Shown: positions 9,543 through 17,628 of the stretch, piece after piece
How positions within the stretch are numbered: the first letter of the stretch is position 1
How the letters are laid out: each line of letters opens with the position of its first letter
The notes under the pieces: generated by a model
Told to the model about the DNA's origin: nothing
Databases searched by the model: none
The model's input: only the letters and a program-made list of their open reading frames with translations
Translations under genes and position numbers: made by a program
Source: Actinobacillus minor NM305
Lineage (GTDB): Bacteria; Pseudomonadota; Gammaproteobacteria; Enterobacterales; Pasteurellaceae
Direction: 5' to 3'
DNA: 64,000 nucleotides
Assembly (NCBI RefSeq): GCF_000175195.1
Contig: NZ_ACQL01000068.1
Location: 62,001 to 126,000, forward strand

Positions 9543-10646
9543 GTGATTTTAAGTCGATATTTAACCAAAGAGATATTTAAGAGCCAAATTGCGATACTTT
9601 TCATATTGTTATTGATCTTCTTTTGCCAACAACTCGTTCGAGTATTGAGTTCAGCTGTCAGTGGAAAAGTTCCGGCTGATTTAGTGGTTAATCTATTGGG
9701 ATTAGGCATGCCGAGCATGGCACAACTTATGTTGCCATTATCGCTTTTTATTGCATTATTGCTTACTTTAGGGCGTTTTTATGCTGAAAGTGAAATTACG
9801 GTAATGCGAGCTTGTGGTATTGGGCAAGGTTTATTAGCAAAAGTCGCATTATTTCTTTCCATTTTTACGACTGCATTAGCGGTATATAACGTTTTTTGGC
9901 TAACGCCATGGGCAATTAATAAACAGAGTGAATTATTAGCTGAGGCGAAGGCTAACCCTCGATTTAGCGCATTGTCAGCAGGTCAATTTATGACAGCGGG
10001 CGGCTATGTGTTGTTTATTGATAACATAAATTATGACCAGAATAAGTTAAATGACATTTACGTTTTCCAACCGGATCAGCAAAAGAAAAATCGTCCCTCT
10101 GTCATTGTCGCCGATAGTGGCGAATTGAAAGGTTTACCTAATGGTGATCAGATTCTTACGTTAGAAAATAGTACAAGATATGAAGGTACTGCAAAAGTTG
10201 CAGATTTTCGTATTTCGCATTTTGAAAACTATACAGCATATTTGGGACACCAAGACGTAGATTCTGATGAAAAACTTGTTCAGCGAGCAGATTGGGCAAA
10301 ATTAGTTGCAGATAAATCTCCAGAGGCGCGAGCTGAATTGCAATGGCGTTTTGCCTTGATTTTTGCAACGCCAATTATGGCATTACTTGCCGTACCAATG
10401 AGTAGTGTAAATCCAAGACAAGGGCGCTTTGCAAAATTATTACCGGCGTTGTTGCTTTATTTAATTTATTTCTTACTACAAAGTACTCTTAAATCATCAG
10501 GAGCATCCGGCAAACTTGATCCGACAATTCTTATGCCGGTTGTTTCGGTGGCTTTCTTAATTTTAGGCATTGTTATGAATTCGTGGGATAGCAAATGGAT
10601 GTCGAAGTTACGTTATCGTTTTAATTTTAAAAAGGCGGTGGCATAA
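9543..10646 (+). CDS. lptF: LPS export permease LptF
   Basis: One of the two inner-membrane permease subunits of the LptB2FG ABC machine that extracts lipopolysaccharide and passes it to LptC/LptA. It has three N-terminal membrane segments (about 10-110), a periplasmic beta-jellyroll region (about 120-250) and three C-terminal segments. I chose the GTG at 9543 because the family starts at the (V/M)ILSRYLTKE sequence and a GAGAG site lies 6 bases upstream; a TTG at 9522 would add seven residues with no good ribosome site. lptG starts directly after its stop codon. Confidence 0.92.
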   Translation: MILSRYLTKEIFKSQIAILFILLLIFFCQQLVRVLSSAVSGKVPADLVVNLLGLGMPSMAQLMLPLSLFIALLLTLGRFYAESEITVMRACGIGQGLLAKVALFLSIFTTALAVYNVFWLTPWAINKQSELLAEAKANPRFSALSAGQFMTAGGYVLFIDNINYDQNKLNDIYVFQPDQQKKNRPSVIVADSGELKGLPNGDQILTLENSTRYEGTAKVADFRISHFENYTAYLGHQDVDSDEKLVQRADWAKLVADKSPEARAELQWRFALIFATPIMALLAVPMSSVNPRQGRFAKLLPALLLYLIYFLLQSTLKSSGASGKLDPTILMPVVSVAFLILGIVMNSWDSKWMSKLRYRFNFKKAVA

Positions 10647-11729
10647 ATGAGATTTTTCGGTATGAATGTTCTTGAAAGATACATCGGCAAAACGATTTTA
10701 TCTGCGATTTTCTTAACGCTCTTTTTATTGGTTGGGCTAGGTGCAATTATAAAATTCGTTGAAGAATTTAAAGCCGTTGGGAAGGGTAGCTATGATGCAT
10801 TATTAGCCGCATACTATACCTTTTTAACAATCCCTCGTGATGTTGAAACGTTTTTCCCAATAGCAGCACTACTTGGTTCATTGCTAGGTTTAGGTAATCT
10901 TGCCAGTCGTAGTGAATTGGTGGTTATGCAGGCATCCGGTTTTTCTCGCTTCCGAATTGGACTTGCAGTGATGAAAACGGCTGTACCCCTGATCTTGTTT
11001 ACGATGATCATTGGTGAATGGGGGGTGCCACAAACGGAACAATACGCTCGCGATATGCGTTCGGTTGCACAAAGTGGCGGTTCAATGCTTTCTACAAGCG
11101 GTGGTTTTTGGGCAAGAGATGGCGAAAATTTTGTCTATATTCGCCGCATTGGTAGTGAAACACAGCTCAATAATCTTTCTATTTACCATTTTGATAAAAA
11201 AGAATTAAAGTCAATTACTCAAGCCGCGGAGGCGAAATATACAAATGATAGTTGGATTTTAAAAAAGGTTGAAAAATCAACCATTGAAGGGAATTCCATT
11301 AAACAGTCCAAAGAAAAAGATCAACCTTGGCAAACTAGTATCACGCCAAGTAAGCTAGGTATTGTCTCCTTAAAACCAGAATCGCTGTCGATTACGGGAT
11401 TGGCAGATTACGTTGGCTTTTTAAAAGAAACAGGGCAAGATCCAAAACGTTTTGAAATTACTTTCTGGCGAAAAGTTTATCAGCCAATTTCTATGGCGGT
11501 TATGATGTTATTGGCAATTTCCTTTATTTTTGGACCGCTTCGTAGCAGTACGATGGGGGCAAAAATTGTTATTGGGATTGTTGCTGGGTTTATGTTCTAT
11601 GTTGCAAATATAGTGTTTGGTAATATGAGCTTGATCGCCACCTGGTTACCGGTTTCTATCGGGGCATTAATACCAAGTTTGATTTGTTTGAGTATTGTTT
11701 GGTGGTTACTCACCAAAAAACGAGATTAA
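10647..11729 (+). CDS. lptG: LPS export permease LptG
   Basis: Partner permease of LptF in the LptB2FG lipopolysaccharide exporter. The 360 residues begin with the characteristic NVLERYIGKTIL segment, then three membrane helices (about 15-115), a periplasmic domain (about 130-265) and three C-terminal helices. The ATG abuts the lptF stop, indicating translational coupling, and nadK follows after 3 bases. An uptake signal lies inside the gene at 11094-11102. Confidence 0.94.
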   Translation: MRFFGMNVLERYIGKTILSAIFLTLFLLVGLGAIIKFVEEFKAVGKGSYDALLAAYYTFLTIPRDVETFFPIAALLGSLLGLGNLASRSELVVMQASGFSRFRIGLAVMKTAVPLILFTMIIGEWGVPQTEQYARDMRSVAQSGGSMLSTSGGFWARDGENFVYIRRIGSETQLNNLSIYHFDKKELKSITQAAEAKYTNDSWILKKVEKSTIEGNSIKQSKEKDQPWQTSITPSKLGIVSLKPESLSITGLADYVGFLKETGQDPKRFEITFWRKVYQPISMAVMMLLAISFIFGPLRSSTMGAKIVIGIVAGFMFYVANIVFGNMSLIATWLPVSIGALIPSLICLSIVWWLLTKKRD

Positions 11730-11732
11730 ACT

Positions 11733-12611
11733 ATGAAAAGAGCCTTTCAAAAGATTGCGATTGTGGGGAAACCACGACACGATATTGCATTAGAAACGCA
11801 TTTGGCGGTCTATAATTGGTTGAAAGATCGCCATTATGATGTCTTGGTAGAGCATAAAATTGCAGAGCAATTGCAGATCCCACAAGGTAAAACATTAGCG
11901 GAAATCGGTATGTTTGCGGATTTAGTTATTGTGATTGGGGGCGATGGTAATATGCTTGGAATGGCTCGCCAACTTGCTAAATATCAAGTACCGCTTATTG
12001 GCATAAATCGTGGTAATTTGGGTTTTTTAACCGATATTGCTCCGCAAACTGCTTTTGAACAATTATATAATTGTTTGGAGAAAGGTGAATATATCATTGA
12101 AGAACGCTTTTTATTGGAAGCGCATATTGAACGTAATGGGAAAACAATTTTATCGAACAATGCCTTGAATGAAGTGGTTATTCACCCAAGTCAAATCGCC
12201 CGTATTATTGAGTTTGAGGTTTATATTGATGGTAAATTTGCTTTTTCTCAACGTTCTGATGGATTGATTATTGCCACCCCAACGGGTTCAACCGCTTATT
12301 CGCTTTCAGCTGGCGGACCGATTTTAACACCGAATATGAATGCGATTGCATTAGTTCCTATGCATCCTCATACACTTTCTTCCCGTCCTTTAGTAGTTGA
12401 TGGCGATAGCCATATTTCACTACGTTTTGCTCAATATAATCAAACAAATTTAGAAGTGAGCTGTGATGGGCAATTTGATTTGCATTTTACCCCTGAAGAT
12501 CGTGTGATTGTACGCAAAAGTCCGGATAAACTTCGTTTATTGCATCTCAAAGATTATAACTATTTTACCGTGCTTGGTTCTAAATTAGGGTGGTCGAGTA
12601 AACTCTTCTAA
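11733..12611 (+). CDS. nadK: NAD kinase
   Basis: Cytoplasmic ATP-NAD kinase that makes NADP+. The 292 residues match the family. The diagnostic GGDG motif is in [10 protein letters not shown] (about residue 71), followed by [11 protein letters not shown] (about 90), and the NAD-site [16 protein letters not shown] near residue 186. It lies 3 bases after lptG and is probably co-transcribed with lptFG, a link of position rather than pathway. The gap to glyA has no obvious nadK terminator. Confidence 0.95.
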   Translation: MKRAFQKIAIVGKPRHDIALETHLAVYNWLKDRHYDVLVEHKIAEQLQIPQGKTLAEIGMFADLVIVIGGDGNMLGMARQLAKYQVPLIGINRGNLGFLTDIAPQTAFEQLYNCLEKGEYIIEERFLLEAHIERNGKTILSNNALNEVVIHPSQIARIIEFEVYIDGKFAFSQRSDGLIIATPTGSTAYSLSAGGPILTPNMNAIALVPMHPHTLSSRPLVVDGDSHISLRFAQYNQTNLEVSCDGQFDLHFTPEDRVIVRKSPDKLRLLHLKDYNYFTVLGSKLGWSSKLF

Positions 12612-12709
12612 TTTTTCGGCTATCTTTGTATTAAATAAATTCATTTTAATATGAGAATTTAGCAAGATAAATTCTTTAAAAAAAGCTACCTTCTAACATT
12701 AAAAATGTG

Positions 12710-12715
12710 TAAAAT
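12710..12715 (+). promoter_or_regulatory. Putative glyA promoter -10 element
   Basis: TAAAAT preceded by TGTG, with only a poor -35 about 17 bases upstream. The palindromic operator begins 13 bases downstream, so a repressor bound there would sit over or just after the transcription start. Confidence 0.45.
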
Positions 12716-12727
12716 GCACCGTATCAT

Positions 12728-12751
12728 ACAAGCGCAAACGTTTGCGCTTGT
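12728..12751. promoter_or_regulatory. PurR-type operator of glyA
   Basis: A perfect 24-bp palindrome whose core GCGCAAACGTTTGCGC closely matches the PurR operator of enterobacteria (consensus near ACGCAAACGTTTTCGT). glyA is a known PurR target in E. coli, because serine hydroxymethyltransferase supplies one-carbon units for purine synthesis. The site is 38 bases upstream of the glyA start. The outer arms read ACAAGCG, so it also resembles two partial uptake signals facing inward. Confidence 0.85.
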
Positions 12752-12788
12752 TGTTTCTTTATTTTAATTAACTTAAGAGGAACCTTGA

Positions 12789-14054
12789 ATGTTTACAGCA
12801 AATATGAACATCAAAGATTACGATCCGATTTTATGGAAAGCAATCCAAGACGAAAATACACGTCAAGAAGAACACATTGAATTAATTGCTTCAGAAAACT
12901 ACGCAAGCCCACGAGTGATGGAAGCGCAAGGTTCTCAATTCACAAACAAATACGCAGAAGGCTACCCGGGTAAACGCTACTATGGTGGTTGTGAGTATGC
13001 TGATATCGTTGAACAATTAGCCATTGATCGTGCCAAAGAACTTTTTGGCGCTGATTATGCTAACGTTCAACCACATTCAGGTTCACAGGCTAATGCTGCC
13101 GTTTATGGTGCATTAATCAATGCCGGCGATACGATTTTAGGTATGGATTTAGCTCACGGTGGTCACTTAACTCACGGTGCTAAAGTCAGTTTCTCAGGTA
13201 AAATTTATAATTCTGTACTTTATGGTATTACCGCTGATGGTTTAATTGATTACGAAGATGTCCGTCAAAAAGCATTAGAGTGCAAACCAAAAATGATTGT
13301 GGCTGGTTTCTCCGCATATTCACAAGTAGTTGATTGGGCAAAAATGCGTGAAATTGCTGATGAAGTTGGTGCTTATTTATTTGTTGATATGGCTCACGTT
13401 GCTGGTTTAGTGGCTGCAGGTATCTATCCAAACCCATTACCATACGCACACGTAGTGACAACAACAACACATAAGACATTGGGCGGTCCTCGTGGTGGTT
13501 TAATTTTATCTTCTTGCAAAGATGAAGAAATCTATAAGAAATTACAATCATCGGTATTCCCTGCAAATCAAGGTGGTCCATTAGTTCATATTATTGCTGC
13601 GAAAGCGGTGTGTTTTAAAGAAGCATTAGAGCCAGAATACAAAGTTTACCAACAAAATGTATTGAAAAATGCCAAAGCGATGGTAGAAGTGTTCAAAAAA
13701 CGTGGTTACGATGTGGTTTCTAATGGTACGGAAAACCATTTATTCTTAGTAAGCTTCATTAAACAAGGTTTAACAGGTAAAGCAGCGGATGCGGCATTAG
13801 GTCGCGCAAACATTACTGTGAATAAAAACTCTGTACCAAACGATCCTCAAAAACCATTTGTTACTTCAGGTATTCGTGTCGGTACACCAGCGGTAACACG
13901 CCGTGGTTTTACTGAAGCAGATGTTACTGAATTAGCCGGCTGGATGTGTGATGTACTTGATGCTATCGGCTCAGAAAATGAAGAGAAAGTAATTGCTGAT
14001 ACAAAAGAAAAAGTACTCGCAATTTGTAAACGTTTACCGGTTTATGCGAAATAA
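12789..14054 (+). CDS. glyA: Serine hydroxymethyltransferase
   Basis: Cytoplasmic PLP enzyme converting serine and tetrahydrofolate to glycine and methylene-tetrahydrofolate, the main source of one-carbon units. The 421 residues match the family closely, with [12 protein letters not shown] (about residue 30), [15 protein letters not shown] (about 54) and the PLP lysine in [14 protein letters not shown] (about 231). The ATG is preceded by AAGAGGAA. Expression is probably controlled by the PurR-type palindrome upstream. An inverted-repeat terminator follows. Confidence 0.98.
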   Translation: MFTANMNIKDYDPILWKAIQDENTRQEEHIELIASENYASPRVMEAQGSQFTNKYAEGYPGKRYYGGCEYADIVEQLAIDRAKELFGADYANVQPHSGSQANAAVYGALINAGDTILGMDLAHGGHLTHGAKVSFSGKIYNSVLYGITADGLIDYEDVRQKALECKPKMIVAGFSAYSQVVDWAKMREIADEVGAYLFVDMAHVAGLVAAGIYPNPLPYAHVVTTTTHKTLGGPRGGLILSSCKDEEIYKKLQSSVFPANQGGPLVHIIAAKAVCFKEALEPEYKVYQQNVLKNAKAMVEVFKKRGYDVVSNGTENHLFLVSFIKQGLTGKAADAALGRANITVNKNSVPNDPQKPFVTSGIRVGTPAVTRRGFTEADVTELAGWMCDVLDAIGSENEEKVIADTKEKVLAICKRLPVYAK

Positions 14055-14082
14055 ATGCAATAGAAAAATAGTGTAATAGATT

Positions 14083-14116
14083 AAGGGCTGAATCCTGTAA
14101 GGAACAGCCCTTTTTT
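14083..14116 (+). terminator. Terminator of glyA
   Basis: Stem AAGGGCTG / CAGCCCTT with a 14-base loop, followed by six T. It lies between the convergent glyA and copA genes. Confidence 0.85.
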
Positions 14117-14125
14117 GTTATAGAT

Positions 14126-16300
14126 TCAGGATTGCTTATATCTCAATAACCTTTGACTATTTAACACCACCGTAATTGACGAAAGTGTCATCGCAATCGC
14201 TGCAATCATTGGATTTAACAGAGTACCTGTAAACGGATAAAGCGCGCCGGCTGCAATCGGGATTGCGATTACATTGTACATAAATGCACCAAGCAAACTT
14301 TGCTTCATATTTGCCAAAACACGTTTAGAGAATGGCAGTATTTTAGCTAAAGGAGCTAGTCCCTGTTGCATAAGTGATAAATCAGCGGTTTCGATCGCAA
14401 TTTCAGAACCATTTTGCATAACCACCCCCACATTTGCTTGCGCAAGTGCCGGTGCATCATTGATACCATCGCCTACCATTGCAACTTTTTTTCCTTCAGC
14501 TTGGAGCGATTGAATTTTCTCCGCTTTTTGCTCTGGCAAAACGTCTGCAATCACGCCATCTAAGCCTAATTGTTGGGCAAAATATTCTGCAGTAGATTTG
14601 CGATCACCGGTAAGCATCCAGCATTGATAGCCATTGGCTTGGAATTGTTGGATCATTGATTTGCTTTCTTCTCGTAGTTGATCTGAAATCGCAAAATAAC
14701 CGGCAGCTTGTTCATTGATACTGATGTAAACAATCGTGCTGTGTTCTTCAAGAGAAACATCAAATTGAGAGGCGGCATTTTCCATAAATTTAAGATTACC
14801 GATTTTGACTTTATGATCATCAAAATATCCGCTAATGCCTAGTCCTTTTACAATTTGAACCTGTTCAATATCAAGATCTGCCGCCTGTTCAGCGTAATTA
14901 ACAATCGCTTTGGCTATCGGGTGGGACGCGTGTTTTTCTAAACTTTTGGCTAGAGAAAGCACAACGTCTTCTTGAACATTTCCAACGGTTTGCATTTGTG
15001 TGACTTGCATTTTTCCTGTGGTGAGCGTGCCGGTTTTATCAAAAACAAGGGTATCAATCTCACTACTTGCTTGTAGTGCTTCGATATTTCGAACAAGCAC
15101 ACCAAATTCAGCTGAGCGAGCCACACCGGCAATGGTAGAAAGTGGAATGGCCAAGCCGAGTGCGCAGGGGCAAGCAATGATAAGCACTGTTGTAAAAATC
15201 GCAAGTGCGAAGGCAAAATCTTGTCCTAATGCTAACCAAATTAGGCTACTGAGTAGCGCAATACTGACCACAACAGGTACAAAAATACTAGCGATTTTAT
15301 CGACAAACTGAGCCAACGGTGGTTTACTACTTTGAGCATGGCGAACAGCGTTAATTACTCGAGCTAATGCAGTTTGAGAACCAACTTGTTCGGCAATGTA
15401 AATTCCCGCCCCATCTTGAATGAGCGTGCCGGCTCTAACTTTATCGCCCACTTTTTTCTCAATTGGTAAGGCTTCACCTGTGAGCATTGATTCATCAACC
15501 CAAAGATTACCACTTTCCAACACGCCATCAACGGCAAGGCGATCCCCTGCTAATGCTTGAAGGCGCATTTGAGGTTTTATGCCTTTTACCGGAATGGTTT
15601 TGGCAACATTTTCTTCAAAAATGACCGCTTGTTTTGGGGCTAAGTCGAGTAATTTTTCTAAAGCGAGAGAAGAGCGTTGTTTGGCTTTTAGTTCTAGATA
15701 TTTACCTAAATTGATAAAGCCAATGATCATCACACTTGCTTCAAAATAGACGTGCGCAGAAGGTTGAGGGAAAACTAGCAAACCGAAAGAGTAAAGCCAC
15801 GCCACACCTGTGCTTAGAGCAACTAAGGTATCCATATTTGCCGAACGATTTTTAAGGCTTGTCCAAGCGCCTTTAAAAAAATCTCTACCGCTAAAAAACA
15901 TAATCGCTATGCTTAAAAAAGCAATGATAAACCACCAAAAATGATTATCGGCATTGATGTTCATGCCAATCAGCATACCTATCGCCATAATGGAAAAACC
16001 GCCCACTAATGCAAAAATAAATTGCTGTTTTTTATGGGAAAGCGTTGCTTGTGTTTGAACTTGTTGTTTAATTCGGCGTTCTTCTTCGCTCTCAAGTAAT
16101 TCTGCAGAAAATCCGATTTTTTCGACCGCTTGTAACATATTTTGAGGCAATGCATTCCCCTCAACAAAAGCGGTTTGATCCGCAAGATTAACGGAAGCAA
16201 AACTGACACCTTCGATTTTCAGCAACGCTTTTTCTACTCGGCGAACACAAGCCGCACAATGCATACCGCCAATCAAAAGTTGGGTTTCAGAATGAGACAT
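14126..16300 (-). CDS. copA: Copper-exporting P1B-type ATPase
   Basis: Inner-membrane Cu(I) efflux ATPase of 724 residues. Domain order: one N-terminal heavy-metal-associated domain with GGMHCAAC (about residue 12), membrane helices, actuator domain with MLTGEALP (about 268), metal-site IIACPCALGLA in a membrane helix (about 379), phosphorylation motif DKTGTLTTG (about 424), HASHPIAKAI (about 464) and hinge MVGDGINDAP (about 632). A four-hairpin repeat element lies between copA and copZ on the same strand. Control is probably by the CueR-type protein encoded divergently. Confidence 0.95.
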   Translation of the reverse strand: MSHSETQLLIGGMHCAACVRRVEKALLKIEGVSFASVNLADQTAFVEGNALPQNMLQAVEKIGFSAELLESEEERRIKQQVQTQATLSHKKQQFIFALVGGFSIMAIGMLIGMNINADNHFWWFIIAFLSIAIMFFSGRDFFKGAWTSLKNRSANMDTLVALSTGVAWLYSFGLLVFPQPSAHVYFEASVMIIGFINLGKYLELKAKQRSSLALEKLLDLAPKQAVIFEENVAKTIPVKGIKPQMRLQALAGDRLAVDGVLESGNLWVDESMLTGEALPIEKKVGDKVRAGTLIQDGAGIYIAEQVGSQTALARVINAVRHAQSSKPPLAQFVDKIASIFVPVVVSIALLSSLIWLALGQDFAFALAIFTTVLIIACPCALGLAIPLSTIAGVARSAEFGVLVRNIEALQASSEIDTLVFDKTGTLTTGKMQVTQMQTVGNVQEDVVLSLAKSLEKHASHPIAKAIVNYAEQAADLDIEQVQIVKGLGISGYFDDHKVKIGNLKFMENAASQFDVSLEEHSTIVYISINEQAAGYFAISDQLREESKSMIQQFQANGYQCWMLTGDRKSTAEYFAQQLGLDGVIADVLPEQKAEKIQSLQAEGKKVAMVGDGINDAPALAQANVGVVMQNGSEIAIETADLSLMQQGLAPLAKILPFSKRVLANMKQSLLGAFMYNVIAIPIAAGALYPFTGTLLNPMIAAIAMTLSSITVVLNSQRLLRYKQS

Positions 16301-16336
16301 ATTTTCTCCACAGTGTGAGTTTATGGTAGTAAGTCC

Positions 16337-16444
16337 CCCTATACGAGCAGTATAGGGTTACTTAATCTGAGCCGCTCTGCGGCTCTTCCTTCAGCCCCAG
16401 CGGGGCTGGGCTTAATGAACCTAGCACGGCTCGTGCTAGGTTAT
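16337..16444. repeat. Four-hairpin intergenic repeat element, copy 1
   Basis: A 108-base element with four successive inverted repeats: CCCTATAC/GTATAGGG, GAGCCGC/GCGGCTC, CAGCCCC/GGGGCTG and AACCTAGCAC/GTGCTAGGTT. It is nearly identical to 45919-46027, with one substitution in the first loop and one single-base indel. The last hairpin recurs at 55863-55889. It lies between copZ and copA on their template, so it would be transcribed in a copZ-copA mRNA and could dampen read-through or stabilise the upstream copZ message. Confidence 0.9.
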
Positions 16445-16453
16445 CTCTCAAAT

Positions 16454-16651
16454 TTAAACACTTGCCTCAAACCCAATATCTTCAACCACGTCAATTAAGG
16501 TTTGTGCTGAAACATTACCTTCAATAATTGCTTGTTGTGGTTCTAACGTTACGTTTACTTTTTCCACTCCTTCAATGGCGGATAATGCTTTTTCTACGCT
16601 TTTAACACAATTACTGCAATGTAAACCGTCTAATTTTAATATTACTGTCAT
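16454..16651 (-). CDS. copZ: Copper chaperone, heavy-metal-associated domain protein
   Basis: A 65-residue CopZ/Atx1-like protein consisting of a single ferredoxin-like metal-binding domain, with the Cu(I) site in LDGLHCSNC (Cys residues about 12 and 15). It should bind Cu(I) in the cytoplasm and deliver it to CopA or to the regulator. It is the first gene of the copper unit, directly downstream of the MerR-type promoter at 16698-16728, and about 150 bases before copA. Confidence 0.9.
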   Translation of the reverse strand: MTVILKLDGLHCSNCVKSVEKALSAIEGVEKVNVTLEPQQAIIEGNVSAQTLIDVVEDIGFEASV

Positions 16652-16697
16652 CGTAAGCTCCTTATAATAAAAAATGACAAACTGATATTTGTTATGT

Positions 16698-16728
16698 ATG
16701 CTAAACCTTAACTCTAGGTTAAGGTCAA
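16698..16728 (-). promoter_or_regulatory. CueR-controlled promoter of copZ-copA
   Basis: On the minus strand, -35 TTGACC (16723-16728) and -10 TAGCAT (16698-16703) are separated by 19 bases. This over-long spacer is the hallmark of MerR-family promoters. The spacer carries the dyad ACCTTAAC-N5-GTTAAGGT (16705-16725). The layout matches the E. coli copA promoter, including TTGACCTT. Confidence 0.9.
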
Positions 16729-16736
16729 GTAAAAAA

Positions 16737-17123
16737 ATGAATATTAGTCAAGCGGCAAAACAAACGGGGCTTTCTGCTAAGCAAATTCGAGATTATGAAA
16801 AAGCTGGTTTATTGCCTGAAGCGCACCGTTCTGAGGCAGGGTATCGCATTTATTCGGAGAGAGATTTAGCACAGTTGCGCTTTATCTATAACGCTCGTAA
16901 AGTTGGGTTTTCTTTGGCGCAAATTACGCTCTTATTAGCTTTAAATGATAACCCGAGCCGAACCAGTCGAGAAGTAAAGAAACTCACAGAACAGCATATC
17001 GTGGAGTTGGAGCAAAAAATTCAAGATTTGCAGAATATGCTTTCTTTGCTAAAAAGTTGGAGTAAAAGTTGTTGTGGCAATGATAGTCCGGATTGCTCTA
17101 TTTTAAAGGGATTGACGAAATAA
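16737..17123 (+). CDS. cueR: MerR-family copper-responsive regulator
   Basis: Cu(I)-sensing activator of the copper efflux genes. It has an N-terminal winged helix (MNISQAAKQTGLSAKQIRDYE), a dimerisation helix (about 80-112) and a C-terminal metal loop KSCCGNDSPDCSI that keeps the two cysteines of CueR. I place the start at the ATG at 16737: an upstream in-frame ATG at 16698 overlaps the -10 region and the operator, and the family begins with MNIS. It is divergent from copZ-copA and shares their operator. Confidence 0.92.
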   Translation: MNISQAAKQTGLSAKQIRDYEKAGLLPEAHRSEAGYRIYSERDLAQLRFIYNARKVGFSLAQITLLLALNDNPSRTSREVKKLTEQHIVELEQKIQDLQNMLSLLKSWSKSCCGNDSPDCSILKGLTK

Positions 17124-17223
17124 GCATATCTTCACTTGATTTTACATAACTTGACCGCAATATTTTGGCTATTATTGTGAATTTCACGTATAATTACCGG
17201 CAAATTTTTCTTAATCATTGATA

Positions 17224-17538
17224 ATGAACTTATTTAGGCACTTTCATCGTAAACCATTTTTATCGCAATTTTTCCTCGGAATGCTTGCGATTTTTGCGTT
17301 ACCTGAAATTCAGGCACAAACGGTGGAATGTGAACCAACCGTTATCAATCAATCACTTGCGGCTTATTCTGTTAAAGAAAGTGAGCAAGAACAGCATATC
17401 TTTTTCCTTTCCGAACTTAAGCAAGATATTCATGTATTACCACAACAAGCGGTTGTTTTTACGGAATTTTTTGCAAAATCTTATTATTTTGATGGCAATC
17501 CTAATCAACCTATTCGTGCCGGTCCGATATTTTCTTAA
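17224..17538 (+). CDS. secM: Secretion monitor SecM
   Basis: A small exported protein whose translation stalls to adjust secA expression to secretion status. It has a long N-terminal signal region (hydrophobic about residues 12-30, AQA-like cleavage near 32). It ends in PIRAGPIFS, where IRAGP matches the key end of the E. coli SecM arrest peptide and leaves only three residues before the stop. It lies 90 bases upstream of secA, the conserved place. The start is the ATG at 17224; a TTG two codons earlier is less likely. Sequence upstream of RAGP diverges from the E. coli motif. Confidence 0.88.
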   Translation: MNLFRHFHRKPFLSQFFLGMLAIFALPEIQAQTVECEPTVINQSLAAYSVKESEQEQHIFFLSELKQDIHVLPQQAVVFTEFFAKSYYFDGNPNQPIRAGPIFS

Positions 17539-17565
17539 TTCATAATATGGGATTATCCCAAAAGA

Positions 17566-17587
17566 GTAGGGCATTAGAATGTTCTAC
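17566..17587 (+). promoter_or_regulatory. Hairpin in the secM-secA leader
   Basis: A 10-bp stem with two G-U pairs (GTAGGGCATT / AATGTTCTAC) and a 2-base loop, after the secM stop and before the secA ribosome site (AAAGGA at about 17617). In E. coli a stalled ribosome on secM opens a structure that hides the secA site. Here a short TATCC at 17554-17558 could pair with GGATA at 17620-17624. The pairing is inferred. Confidence 0.4.
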
Positions 17588-17628
17588 CCACAACAAAATA
17601 ATTTATTAAGATTTATAAAGGATACTCA

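Noticed and set aside
12612-12788. Possible riboswitch in the glyA leader
   Set aside because: No glycine or SAM riboswitch core was recognisable; the PurR-type palindrome explains the structure seen.
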